Positions 34,652-42,362 of a stretch of 64,000 bases of DNA are shown here, one piece after another. The notes under the pieces are model-generated. The model did not search any database, was not told the origin of the DNA, and saw nothing but the letters and a program-made list of their open reading frames with translations. This DNA is from JAVBWO01 sp036677375 (GTDB taxonomy: Bacteria > Bacillota > Dehalobacteriia > UBA4068 > UBA4997): contig JAVBWO010000012.1 of NCBI GenBank assembly GCA_036677375.1, positions 1-64,000 on the forward strand, written 5' to 3'. Positions within the stretch are counted from its first letter, which is position 1, and every line of letters starts with the position of its first letter. Position numbers and translations under genes: made by a program.

Positions 34652-35665
34652 TTATTTATTGGAAGTAGGTTTTTTATCACTGGTTTTATCCACACCGGAG
34701 GTGGCAATGCCTTGACGCATCTGCGTATCCGCCTGGATATTTTGCATATTATAATAGTCCATGACTCCCAATTTCCCGTTTCTAAAAGCTTCTGCCAGAG
34801 CCAAGGGAACTTCTGCTTCCGCCGCTACTACTTTGACGCGCATTTCCTGAACGGCGGCGATCATTTCCTGTTCCGCAGCCACAGCCATGGCCCGTCTTTC
34901 TTCGGCCTTAGCCTGGGCAATGCGTTTATCGGCTTCCGCTTGATCTGTTTGCAGTTGAGCACCGATATTACGGCCGACATCCACATCGGCAATATCGATG
35001 GAAAGGATCTCAAAGGCAGTACCGGCATCTAGGCCTTTGGCTAATACGGTACGGGAAATCCGATCGGGGTTTTCCAACACTTCCTTATGCATTTCACTGG
35101 AACCTACCGTGGTAACGATCCCTTCGCCGACCCGGGCAATAATCGTTTCTTCTCCAGCACCACCTACCAGGCGGTCGATATTGGCACGAACTGTGACCCG
35201 CGCTTTGACTCTTACCTCAATCCCGTTTTTGGCAACGGCTGCTACAATAGGAGTTTCAATCACTTTGGGATTGACGCTCATCTGCACTGCTTCCAAAACA
35301 TTGCGGCCCGCTAAGTCAATGGCGGCAGCGCGCTCAAAAGGCAAAGCAATATCCGCCCGCTCGGATGCAATCAGAGCATTCACAACACGATCCACGTTGC
35401 CCCCTGCCAAATAGTGGGCTTCCAGTTTGCTGACGCTGACATCTAAGCCTGCCTTGTGCGCTTTGATCAAAGGATTGACGATTTTGGCGGGCGAAACCCT
35501 TCTTAACCGCATCCCAATCAAGTCAATAATACTGATCTTCACTCCGGCGGCCAATGCTGAAATCCATAGTCCGATGGGAATAAAGCTCAAAATAATAATG
35601 ACCAGAATGACAACAACAATAATGGTAAACAAGCCCGCTAATGCGGTTCCGAATAAAACACTCAT
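34652..35665 (-). CDS. floA: Flotillin-like protein FloA
   Basis: A 337-residue membrane-microdomain scaffold. N-terminal hydrophobic hairpin (residues 10-45, IIVVVILVIIILSFIPIGLW), then the SPFH-like domain (KAHKAGLDVSVSKLEAHYLAGGNVDRVV, VRVKARVTVRANIDRLVGGAGE) and a C-terminal coiled-coil region rich in Ala/Glu (EADKRIAQAKAEERRAMA). ATG 35665 behind GGAGGAG. It follows nfeD by 32 nt, the usual nfeD-floA operon. Confidence 0.96.
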   Translation of the reverse strand: MSVLFGTALAGLFTIIVVVILVIIILSFIPIGLWISALAAGVKISIIDLIGMRLRRVSPAKIVNPLIKAHKAGLDVSVSKLEAHYLAGGNVDRVVNALIASERADIALPFERAAAIDLAGRNVLEAVQMSVNPKVIETPIVAAVAKNGIEVRVKARVTVRANIDRLVGGAGEETIIARVGEGIVTTVGSSEMHKEVLENPDRISRTVLAKGLDAGTAFEILSIDIADVDVGRNIGAQLQTDQAEADKRIAQAKAEERRAMAVAAEQEMIAAVQEMRVKVVAAEAEVPLALAEAFRNGKLGVMDYYNMQNIQADTQMRQGIATSGVDKTSDKKPTSNK

Positions 35666-35697
35666 TTTGCTCCTCCTTCATATTCTAAAAATTTAAT

Positions 35698-37005
35698 CTA
35701 TGCCAAAGTTTTGACTACAACACGCATACCTTCCACTGCGATGACCTCGACGGGCACATTGGGTTCAATGAATTCGCCTTGTGTGACCACATCAACCCGT
35801 TTTTCATTGATGATGGCGGTTCCTGCCGGACGCAGCGGGGTAACGGAGACGCCCCGAGCGCCTAAAAGAGCCTCCAGACCCAACTGCGGCGCCACAAAAC
35901 CCGATTTTTTATCTTCCTTGCCCCAAAGGATGAGACGGCTCCAAAGCTTGCGCGTTTTCCGATACTTGACGCTCCAGGCAATCACCGCAACTGAAGCCAG
36001 GATGGAGATGATAAGAGACAGGATGGCCTGCTCCCAACTGGGGGATACCGCGAAAACACCGCCTATTAAAGCGGCAATCCCCACAATGCCCGTAACACCG
36101 AACCCCGGCACCACGAAGATCTCCAAAGCGATTAAAACAAGACCGCCGATGAAAAGCGTTGCCGCTACCCAGCCTGCATACCCGGCCATGACCCCGCCGC
36201 CGAAATAAAGGAGAATGCCCACGATGCCTAAAACGCCGAAGGCGCCGAAGCCTGTGGTAATGACCTCCAAGAGCAATCCGACAATGCCTATCGTCAAGAG
36301 AATGGGCGCCACTACGGGATTGGTCAGGAAACGTCCCATTTTTTCTTGAAAGGTCGGCTGGTTCACGATGATATTGGCATTACCCAGAGCGTAACGGGCC
36401 AGCGTATGCTCCCGGCTCGTATAAGTTCCCTCGGCAATTCCCTGTTCTATGGCCTGGGTATCCGTTAAAGTCAAAAGCTTGCCTTTTTCCGTCAACCCTT
36501 CTATCACAATGGAGCTATCCGCCATGGCGGCGACAATGGTACCGTTTTTCCCCCTGGACTCTGCTGTGGCGGACAATTCCGCTACCCACATGGACAATGC
36601 TTTCTCATCGGCAGGCTCGTCGCCGACGCGGGGTTCCGCCGCACCGATGACACTGCCCTGAGCCATAAGAAGTTCATTTCCCGCCAAAGCAATCAAAGAC
36701 CCTGCGGAAATTGCTTTATTCGCCACACAGCAGGTCACCGGAATCGGTGATGCCATAATGATATCTTTGATCTTGATCGCCGAATCGATATAACCGCCAT
36801 AGGTATCAATCTCTATCAGGATCCGTTTGGCGCCTAATTTTTGGGCACTTTCAAAAGCGTTTTCCAATACAGTGACCAAAGCTTTATCAATATCGCCGTT
36901 GATTTCCACCACATAAACCGTATCGTTTGCCCCTAAGGCCATGCCGGGTAAAAACATCCCCACAAGGATGGCAAAAACCAATATGACCAGGCAACTTTTA
37001 CGCAA
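35698..37005 (-). CDS. nfeD: NfeD-family membrane serine protease
   Basis: A 435-residue protein in the long NfeD form: signal peptide (MRKSCLVILVFAILVGMF), ClpP/SppA-like protease domain (VVEINGDIDKALVTVLENAF, ISAGSLIALAGNELLMAQGS with the presumed catalytic Ser), four to five transmembrane helices (about 230-360) and a C-terminal OB-fold NfeD domain (GARGVSVTPLRPAGTAIIN). I prefer TTG 37005 (CGGAGG 8 nt upstream, giving a normal signal peptide) over GTG 37038. Operon with floA; NfeD proteins work with SPFH scaffolds in membrane quality control. Confidence 0.92.
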   Translation of the reverse strand: MRKSCLVILVFAILVGMFLPGMALGANDTVYVVEINGDIDKALVTVLENAFESAQKLGAKRILIEIDTYGGYIDSAIKIKDIIMASPIPVTCCVANKAISAGSLIALAGNELLMAQGSVIGAAEPRVGDEPADEKALSMWVAELSATAESRGKNGTIVAAMADSSIVIEGLTEKGKLLTLTDTQAIEQGIAEGTYTSREHTLARYALGNANIIVNQPTFQEKMGRFLTNPVVAPILLTIGIVGLLLEVITTGFGAFGVLGIVGILLYFGGGVMAGYAGWVAATLFIGGLVLIALEIFVVPGFGVTGIVGIAALIGGVFAVSPSWEQAILSLIISILASVAVIAWSVKYRKTRKLWSRLILWGKEDKKSGFVAPQLGLEALLGARGVSVTPLRPAGTAIINEKRVDVVTQGEFIEPNVPVEVIAVEGMRVVVKTLA

Positions 37006-37031
37006 AGGCCGACACCTCCGATCTGCTTTTT

Positions 37032-37171
37032 TGTTCACATAATGATGTGTTTCGTGCGCAATTTGGATACTAAATAGAGCGCATTTCCGCCGGAATCATA
37101 CCGGTATTTTAAGAAAGCGGTACGGGATGACCAAAACTGCGCGGAAAACAGGTTAATGCATTATGTGAACA
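37032..37171. repeat. 140-bp structure with perfect 13-bp terminal inverted repeats
   Basis: TGTTCACATAATG at 37032-37044 is the exact reverse complement of CATTATGTGAACA at 37159-37171. Inside, further pairings are possible (TTTCCGC/GCGGAAA). It could be a MITE-like insertion or a structured 5' leader: the predicted nfeD promoter lies just outside the right end, so the whole unit would be in the nfeD mRNA leader. No target-site duplication is obvious. Confidence 0.55.
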
Positions 37172-37183
37172 TACATTTAGAAT

Positions 37184-37192
37184 AGTATACCA
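37184..37192 (-). promoter_or_regulatory. Extended -10 promoter of nfeD-floA
   Basis: TGG-TATACT at 37192-37184, an extended -10; there is no good -35. The start near 37177 falls just outside the inverted-repeat structure at 37032-37171. Confidence 0.5.
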
Positions 37193-37516
37193 CAAAATGG
37201 GAAATATTAAGAGCGTTAAAATAAGTTTCCCCAATTGTTTCATAATCATTCGATTTCGTGCACTGATAGGATGTCAGATTCTTCTTAACAAATGATTGCA
37301 ATATGATGGCCGAAAAACCGGAAAGGCAACACCCGAGACGATTTCAGATTAAGGATTGGCAGTTTTATCAAACAGTTGGATAGGACCGGCAAGAAAAAAC
37401 CACCCAATGATCCAATGATCTAATGATCCTAATGTTAATAAAAAATGATAGTAAAATCAGAGAGCATGAACATCAATATTGTAAAAACCACAGAATGCAA
37501 ACCATAAAAAGGAGAA
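37193..37516. other. Intergenic region between nfeD and hsp20
   Basis: About 320 nt without a gene. It holds tandem copies of AATGATC(C/T) (CCAATGATCCAATGATCTAA and on, near 37404-37430). A TAAAAT at 37452-37457 may be an hsp20 -10 box, but no matching -35 is clear. No CIRCE element precedes hsp20, unlike hrcA. Confidence 0.5.
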
Positions 37517-37942
37517 ATGATGATGGGCAAAGCATTGCAAAGACCGAACCGATTTTTTGATTTTTATAACACATTGGAAGATTTTTTCAGCGACATCACT
37601 CCTTCGACGTTTTTGTCTGACAAAAGTTTCAAAATCGACGTGCGGGAAAATGATAAGGAGTATATGATCGACGCGGAGCTCCCCGGCGTTAAAAAAGAAG
37701 GAATCGATATTAAACTGGAAGATGGCATCCTCACCATCGCCGTGCAGCAACAAGAAAATAACGAAGAGGCACAAGAAAACTATATTCACAGGGAAAGAAA
37801 ATACGGATTAATGCAGCGTTCCTTCAAGCTGCCTCATGCCGCGGGAGAAGGCGCCGCCGCCGATTTTGAAGGCGGACTGCTACAAATAACCATCCCGAAA
37901 GAACAAAAACCTGATCAATCTACCAAAATCCAGATCCACTAA
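37517..37942 (+). CDS. Hsp20/alpha-crystallin small heat shock protein
   Basis: A 141-residue ATP-independent holdase. The N-terminus (RFFDFYNTLEDFF) is short; the alpha-crystallin domain runs from about residue 38 (FKIDVRENDKEYMIDAELPG), with LEDGILTIAVQQQEN and RERKYGLMQRSFKLP, ending with GGLLQITIPK. A C-terminal I-x-I motif (KIQIH) is present. Three in-frame ATGs (37517, 37520, 37523) follow AAGGAGA; the later ones have better spacing, so the first residues may be MGKALQ. One of two plus-strand genes; shares a convergent terminator with rpsU. Confidence 0.95.
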   Translation: MMMGKALQRPNRFFDFYNTLEDFFSDITPSTFLSDKSFKIDVRENDKEYMIDAELPGVKKEGIDIKLEDGILTIAVQQQENNEEAQENYIHRERKYGLMQRSFKLPHAAGEGAAADFEGGLLQITIPKEQKPDQSTKIQIH

Positions 37943-38162
37943 GTTCCGATGAAAGGCAAGTAAAGCAATGTTTCTTCATAAAAAACAGAGCATAAAAAAT
38001 AGCCGCTTGAATTTTGCACCAGCCAAAGGCAAACAGTGCATTTTACCAAACGACTATTTTAATATCTTATGATAAAAACCAAGGGAATCTCGATATTTCC
38101 CATCAAAGATCGCCTATGCCATGCCAGGAATCCTTTTTGGGTTTCCGGCATAAGCAATATAA

Positions 38163-38193
38163 AAAAACCCGACTCAATTGAGTCGGGTTTTTA
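38163..38193. terminator. Bidirectional terminator between hsp20 and rpsU
   Basis: Perfect 20-bp palindrome CCCGACTCAATTGAGTCGGG (38168-38187) flanked by an A-run and a T-run, so it serves both the plus-strand hsp20 and the minus-strand rpsU. The 220 nt between hsp20 and this site hold no other feature. Confidence 0.92.
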
Positions 38194-38214
38194 GTCTTTA
38201 TTCAGCGGGGGGTT

Positions 38215-38391
38215 TTAGTTCCATTTACGTTTTCTGGCTGCTTCCGATTTTTTCTTTCTCTTTACACTAGGTTTTTCATAATGCTCGTGTTTGCGTATTT
38301 CTGCCATAACACCGGCTTTTTGGCAGGTGCGTTTAAAGCGTCGCAGAGCGCTGTCCAAAGATTCATTTTTGCCAACCCTAATCTCGCTCAT
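38215..38391 (-). CDS. rpsU: 30S ribosomal protein S21
   Basis: A 58-residue protein too short for a standard ORF cutoff: MSEIRVGKNESLDSALRRFK at the start, then CQKAGVMAEIRKHEHYEKPS and a basic C-terminus KRKKKSEAARKRKWN. ATG 38391 lies behind GGAGGGGGGGG. It sits in the small subunit near the mRNA anti-Shine-Dalgarno region. Placed between mtaB/hinT and nfeD-floA, as in many Firmicutes, with its own consensus promoter and terminator. Confidence 0.97.
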   Translation of the reverse strand: MSEIRVGKNESLDSALRRFKRTCQKAGVMAEIRKHEHYEKPSVKRKKKSEAARKRKWN

Positions 38392-38456
38392 TCTCTTCCC
38401 CCCCCTCCACTGGTGCCTGTAACCCCTGTATCACAAAATAAAAGGATAACAAAAAT

Positions 38457-38485
38457 ATTATACAGAAAACAGTCCATATAGTCAA
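38457..38485 (-). promoter_or_regulatory. Sigma-A promoter of rpsU
   Basis: TTGACT at 38485-38480, a 17-nt spacer and TATAAT at 38462-38457; a leader of about 60 nt to the rpsU start. Confidence 0.85.
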
Positions 38486-38497
38486 CTATTTATATTT

Positions 38498-38839
38498 TTA
38501 CCAAAATTGACCCATGGGATGTCCGCCGATCAGATGATAATGCAAATGCGGCACTTCCTGCCCGGAATCGGCCCGGCAGTTGCAGATCAAACGGTAGCCG
38601 TTCTCTGCGATACCAAGATCAGCGGCGATTTTAGCTGCCACAACCTGCATTTCTCCTAAGAGGGCCCGGTCTTCTCCGGTTACTTCCGCTAGAGAGGCAA
38701 TGTGTTTTTTGGAGATGATCAGCACATGAACCGGTGCTTTCGGGTTGATATCATAAAAAGCCAAGACCTTTTCATTTTCAAAAACGATCTTGGGTGTGAT
38801 CTCTTTTTCCACCATCTTACAAAAAATACAATCCGTCAT
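38498..38839 (-). CDS. hinT: HIT-family nucleotide hydrolase (HinT-like)
   Basis: A 113-residue histidine triad protein. N-terminal CIFCKMVEKEITPKIVFENE with a zinc-type Cys pair, central FYDINPKAPVHVLIISKKHIAS, and the triad VPHLHYHLIGG with H-x-H-x-H. Such proteins hydrolyse AMP-lysine-type phosphoramidates. ATG 38839 behind GGGGG. It follows mtaB by 60 nt. The rpsU promoter begins 13 nt beyond its stop. Confidence 0.95.
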   Translation of the reverse strand: MTDCIFCKMVEKEITPKIVFENEKVLAFYDINPKAPVHVLIISKKHIASLAEVTGEDRALLGEMQVVAAKIAADLGIAENGYRLICNCRADSGQEVPHLHYHLIGGHPMGQFW

Positions 38840-38899
38840 CCGCCTAACCCCCTTTAAAAAACATCTGTTTTTTTAGTATAATCCTATTCTTCTTAGCTG

Positions 38900-40249
38900 T
38901 CAAGACAGAAGGGCTGCAAAAAGCCATTCCTCTTGCCATTTTATGCCGGAAACAGCCAATAGAGCCCCTTTGAGCTCCGGCTTTTCCGAGAGAAATGCCA
39001 CCGGCAGATAAGTGTCGCTATGCCCTGTCCAATAGCTTTTGCCGCCGATCACTTCTTTTTGTTCCACTAAGACACGGAGAGGTTCGCCGATATAAGCGGC
39101 AGCAAAACGGGCTCTGCCTTCCTCTCCCACCGTCTGCATAGCCCGGACTCTTTCAGCTTTTGCTTCTGGGGAAACCTGATTTGAGAAAAGCGCCGCTTTG
39201 GTGCCAGGACGGACGGAATAAGGAAAAACATGGATCTTGGCAAATGCCATTTTTCGGGCAAAAGCCAGGCTGTTTTGAAAGCGAGTCTCATCTTCTCCCG
39301 GGAAACCTACCATGATATCCGTAGTAATGGCCGCCATAGGCAGGGCCTGCCGGATCCGTTCCACGATGGCGGCATATTCCCCTTGTGTATAATGCCGTCC
39401 CATTGCCTTTAGAGTATCGTCGTCCCCTGCTTGCAGGGGTATATGCAGATGCGGACAAATATTGTCATACTTTGCCATGATGTCCAGTAAGTCACATGTG
39501 ACTTCCGGCGGTTCCACAGATCCCAGGCGCAAGCGTTTTAATCCCGGCAGCGCGGCCAAGGCGGCGGCCACATCCGACAAACGAACATTTCCCGGCAGAT
39601 CACTGCCATAAGCGCCGGTGTGAATGCCGGTAAGGACGATCTCCGGATAGCCGGCGGCCACCAGTTCCCTGCCCTGAGTGAGGATGAGCTCCAGCGGCTT
39701 GCTCCTCACAGGGCCCCGGGCATAAGGAATGATGCAGTAGCTGCAAAAATTATTGCAGCCGTCTTCAATCTTTAAATAAGCCCGTACCCGCTGGTGCAGG
39801 CTGCCGCTGACCGGTATATCGGTATAAACGGTGGCTTTTTTAGGGTCTTCCACCACAACCATGGTATCCATAAAGCCCTCTTTGCGGGCTTTTTTCAATT
39901 GTTCCAGAAGTTGGGGCAGGAGGTGGCGGTTATTGGTACCGATGACCAGATCCACACCGGGCAAGGCGGCCGCTTCCTGAGGATTCATTTGACTGTAACA
40001 GCCCATGGCCACAATGATGGCGCCGGGATTCTCCCGGGCGGTACGCCGCAAAAGCTGCCGGGACTTTTTATCCGCCAGGTGCGTCACAGTACAGGTATTA
40101 ACGATATAAATATCCGCCGGCTCTTGAAAATCCACGGTCTCAAAGGCGTCTTGGGGAAAGAGGTCTAAAATGGCGGCTCCTTCTTCCTGGTTTACCTTAC
40201 AGCCCAAAGCGTAAAGGGCAATTCGCTCTTTTTTAGTCAACCCCAACAT
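38900..40249 (-). CDS. mtaB: tRNA (N6-threonylcarbamoyladenosine37-C2) methylthiotransferase MtaB
   Basis: A radical-SAM enzyme of 446-449 residues that converts t6A37 to ms2t6A37 in tRNA. The N-terminal UPF0004 domain has Cys ligands in YALGCKVNQ, VNTCTVT and MGCYSQ; the radical SAM cluster is CNNFCSYC; the C-terminal TRAM-like domain contains LRVLVEQK. Start: ATG 40249 abuts GGGGGG, too close, so the in-frame TTG at 40240 (MTKKERIALYALGC) may be the true start. The start overlaps the rsmE end by up to 17 nt. Upstream of hinT. Confidence 0.95.
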   Translation of the reverse strand: MLGLTKKERIALYALGCKVNQEEGAAILDLFPQDAFETVDFQEPADIYIVNTCTVTHLADKKSRQLLRRTARENPGAIIVAMGCYSQMNPQEAAALPGVDLVIGTNNRHLLPQLLEQLKKARKEGFMDTMVVVEDPKKATVYTDIPVSGSLHQRVRAYLKIEDGCNNFCSYCIIPYARGPVRSKPLELILTQGRELVAAGYPEIVLTGIHTGAYGSDLPGNVRLSDVAAALAALPGLKRLRLGSVEPPEVTCDLLDIMAKYDNICPHLHIPLQAGDDDTLKAMGRHYTQGEYAAIVERIRQALPMAAITTDIMVGFPGEDETRFQNSLAFARKMAFAKIHVFPYSVRPGTKAALFSNQVSPEAKAERVRAMQTVGEEGRARFAAAYIGEPLRVLVEQKEVIGGKSYWTGHSDTYLPVAFLSEKPELKGALLAVSGIKWQEEWLFAALLS

Positions 40250-40973
40250 CCCCCCACCGGTACATAATGATGCTTAAAGCCGCCAAGGCGGCTGTTTCTG
40301 TCCTTAGGATCCGCTTGCCCAGGCTGACTAAGCTGGCGCCTTTCTCCTTAGCTAGAAGAGCCTCTTCGAAGGTGATGCCGCCTTCCGGGCCGATGATCAG
40401 GGCCGCCGTCTTGGGCGCCTCGCCGTCTAAGGCTCTGGCAAGAGATAATTCCTCCGTTTTCTCCCAGGCCATGATGATACGACAATCCTCCGGCAGATAA
40501 GCCAAAGCTTCCGCCATGGCGGAAACAGGATATACTTCCGGAATGGTCAGGCGCCCGCACTGCTTGGCAGCGCTTTCCGCTATTTTTTGCCAGCGTTTTT
40601 GCCGCTCTATGGCTTTGGCTCCCGTAAGCTGTACCACACTATAATGGCAACTCACCGGAATCAAAGCTTTGATGCCAAGCTCCACGCTCTTTTGTATAAT
40701 GAAATCCATTTTTTCTCCCTTGGCGATGCCTTGCAAAAGGTACAGGTCGAGGGGCGCTTCCTTGGTTTCCTCCAAAGGAGCAAGCAAAGCAATCTCTACC
40801 CGATCCTCTCCCATCCGCCCGATCTTCCCCAACCAGGCCTGCTGACGCCAAACCAGGATAATCTCCTGTCCCGGTAAATAGCGCAGCACCTTGCCGATAT
40901 GATGAGCGTCCGGGCCGCTGATGGTGGCTGTGCCGTCTTTTACCTGATTTTCTTCTATGAAAAAGCGCGTCAT
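40233..40973 (-). CDS. rsmE: 16S rRNA (uracil1498-N3)-methyltransferase RsmE
   Basis: A 246-residue SPOUT methyltransferase. N-terminal PUA-like domain (GPDAHHIGKVLRYLPGQEI), then LLQGIAKGEKMDFIIQKSVE, RWQKIAESAAKQCGR and the knotted SAM site IIGPEGGITFEE with LGKRILRTETAALAAL. ATG 40973 behind GAGGAGGT. First gene of an rsmE-mtaB-hinT unit. In many Firmicutes prmA lies between dnaJ and rsmE; here it is absent and a terminator separates them. Confidence 0.96.
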   Translation of the reverse strand: MTRFFIEENQVKDGTATISGPDAHHIGKVLRYLPGQEIILVWRQQAWLGKIGRMGEDRVEIALLAPLEETKEAPLDLYLLQGIAKGEKMDFIIQKSVELGIKALIPVSCHYSVVQLTGAKAIERQKRWQKIAESAAKQCGRLTIPEVYPVSAMAEALAYLPEDCRIIMAWEKTEELSLARALDGEAPKTAALIIGPEGGITFEEALLAKEKGASLVSLGKRILRTETAALAALSIIMYRWGDVGVD

Positions 40974-41007
40974 GAGCAGACCTCCTCAAAAGTTACTATC
41001 TAAAATA

Positions 41008-41035
41008 TTTATAAATTTTAAGTTCTTGCATGCAA
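41008..41035 (-). promoter_or_regulatory. Predicted promoter of rsmE-mtaB-hinT
   Basis: TTGCAT at 41035-41030, a 16-nt spacer and TATAAA at 41013-41008, between the dnaJ terminator and rsmE. Moderate match. Confidence 0.5.
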
Positions 41036-41071
41036 TACTTCAGCAAAATACCGCATTCTTTATTTTAAAAC

Positions 41072-41106
41072 AAAAAAACCCTATAGTAAAGACCATAGGG
41101 TTTTTC
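41072..41106 (-). terminator. Intrinsic terminator of the hrcA-grpE-dnaK-dnaJ operon
   Basis: Stem AAACCCTATGG/CTATAGGGTTT with a small loop, followed by TTTTGTTTT on the minus strand, only 4 nt behind the dnaJ stop. Confidence 0.9.
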
Positions 41107-41109
41107 AAA

Positions 41110-42270
41110 CTAATCATTATCGTTGTTTTCAAAAATTTTACCAAAAATACCCTTTTTCTTTTCGCTGCCCAGATTACCGGTTTCGCCGCCACGGGCGGCC
41201 TCGAATTTTTTCAGTAGTTCTTTTTGTTCCGCCGTAAGCTTGGTGGGTGTAACGACCTGCACCTTAACATGCTGGTCGCCGCGGCCGTAGCCCCTTACAT
41301 TGGGAAAGCCTTTGCCCCGCAAGCGGAATACGGTGCCGTTTTGCGTTCCTTCCGGGATCGTAAACTTCACCATGCCGTCCAAGGTGGGAACCTGGGTCTC
41401 GCATCCTAAGGCCGCCTGCACAAAGGAAATATTAAAATCATAAAGTACATCGTCCTCCTCGCGCCGAAAATGAGCATGGGGACGAACCGTGATATAAATA
41501 TAAAGATCACCGGAAGGACCGCCCTGAATCCCCTGTTCTCCTTCATTTTGCATCCGCAAGCGGGAACCGGTATCCACCCCGCCGGGAATATGGATCTTCA
41601 GCGTGCGTTTCTTTTTTACCTGGCCTGTGCCGTTGCAATGTTTGCAGGGTTTGCTGATGATCTTTCCTTTCCCGTTACAGCGTGTACAGGTCTTCACTTG
41701 CTGGAACTGGCCGAAAGGAGTGGATTGGGTGACTTTGATGCGGCCGGTACCACGGCATTCCGGACAGCTTGCCGGATTGCTGCCGGGCTCCGCGCCGGAA
41801 CCGCCGCAGGTATCGCAGGATTCCATGCGCATGACTTCAAATTCCTTATCCACGCCAAAACAGGCTTCTTCAAAGGAAATGGCCATATCATAGCGAAGAT
41901 CGGCACCTTTTCTGGGACCATTCCTGCTTTCCCGTCTGCCGCCGCCGCCGAAGAACATATCAAAAATATCGCCGAAGTCTCCTACGCCGCCGCCGAAGTC
42001 TCCGCCAAAACCGCTGAAACCACCGCCAAAGCCATTACCGCCCATGCCGCTATGTCCGAATTGGTCGTATTGAGCCTTTTTCTCCGCATTGGATAAAATT
42101 TCATAGGCTTCGTTGACCTCTTTCATTTTTTCCTCGGCGGCCTTGTCCCCCGGGTGCAAATCGGGATGATACATTTTCACCTTTTGTTTATAGGCTTTTT
42201 TAATCTCTTCTTCCGTAGCGGTTTTAGAGATGCCTAGGATATCGTAATAATCTCTTTTCTGCTCGCTCAT
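41110..42270 (-). CDS. dnaJ: Chaperone DnaJ
   Basis: A 386-residue Hsp40. J domain 5-70 with the HPD motif (MYHPDLHPGD), a Gly/Phe-rich linker (GGNGFGGGFSGFGG), four CxxCxGxG zinc repeats (CDTCGGSG, CPECRGTG, CTRCNGKG, CKHCNGTG) and the C-terminal substrate domain (KIHIPGGVDTGSRLRM). Stimulates DnaK ATPase and delivers substrates. ATG 42270 behind GGTGG. Last gene of the heat-shock operon, 92 nt behind dnaK. Confidence 0.98.
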   Translation of the reverse strand: MSEQKRDYYDILGISKTATEEEIKKAYKQKVKMYHPDLHPGDKAAEEKMKEVNEAYEILSNAEKKAQYDQFGHSGMGGNGFGGGFSGFGGDFGGGVGDFGDIFDMFFGGGGRRESRNGPRKGADLRYDMAISFEEACFGVDKEFEVMRMESCDTCGGSGAEPGSNPASCPECRGTGRIKVTQSTPFGQFQQVKTCTRCNGKGKIISKPCKHCNGTGQVKKKRTLKIHIPGGVDTGSRLRMQNEGEQGIQGGPSGDLYIYITVRPHAHFRREEDDVLYDFNISFVQAALGCETQVPTLDGMVKFTIPEGTQNGTVFRLRGKGFPNVRGYGRGDQHVKVQVVTPTKLTAEQKELLKKFEAARGGETGNLGSEKKKGIFGKIFENNDND

Positions 42271-42362
42271 ATAGCCACCTTATTTAAACGGGAGGAAGAC
42301 GGAAGCTTTGGTCCCCGCCCCCGCCTTACTCCCTGATTCTGATTCCTGAAATATTACAAATC

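Noticed and set aside
37404..37430. AATGATC repeats as a CRISPR-like array
   Set aside because: Units are 7-9 nt with no spacers; a simple tandem repeat.
37457..37789. 110-codon minus-strand frame opposite hsp20
   Set aside because: Shadow of hsp20; the plus-strand protein is a clear alpha-crystallin family member.
41470..42096. 208-codon plus-strand frame over dnaJ
   Set aside because: Mirror of the Gly-rich and Cys-rich dnaJ codons; no family similarity.
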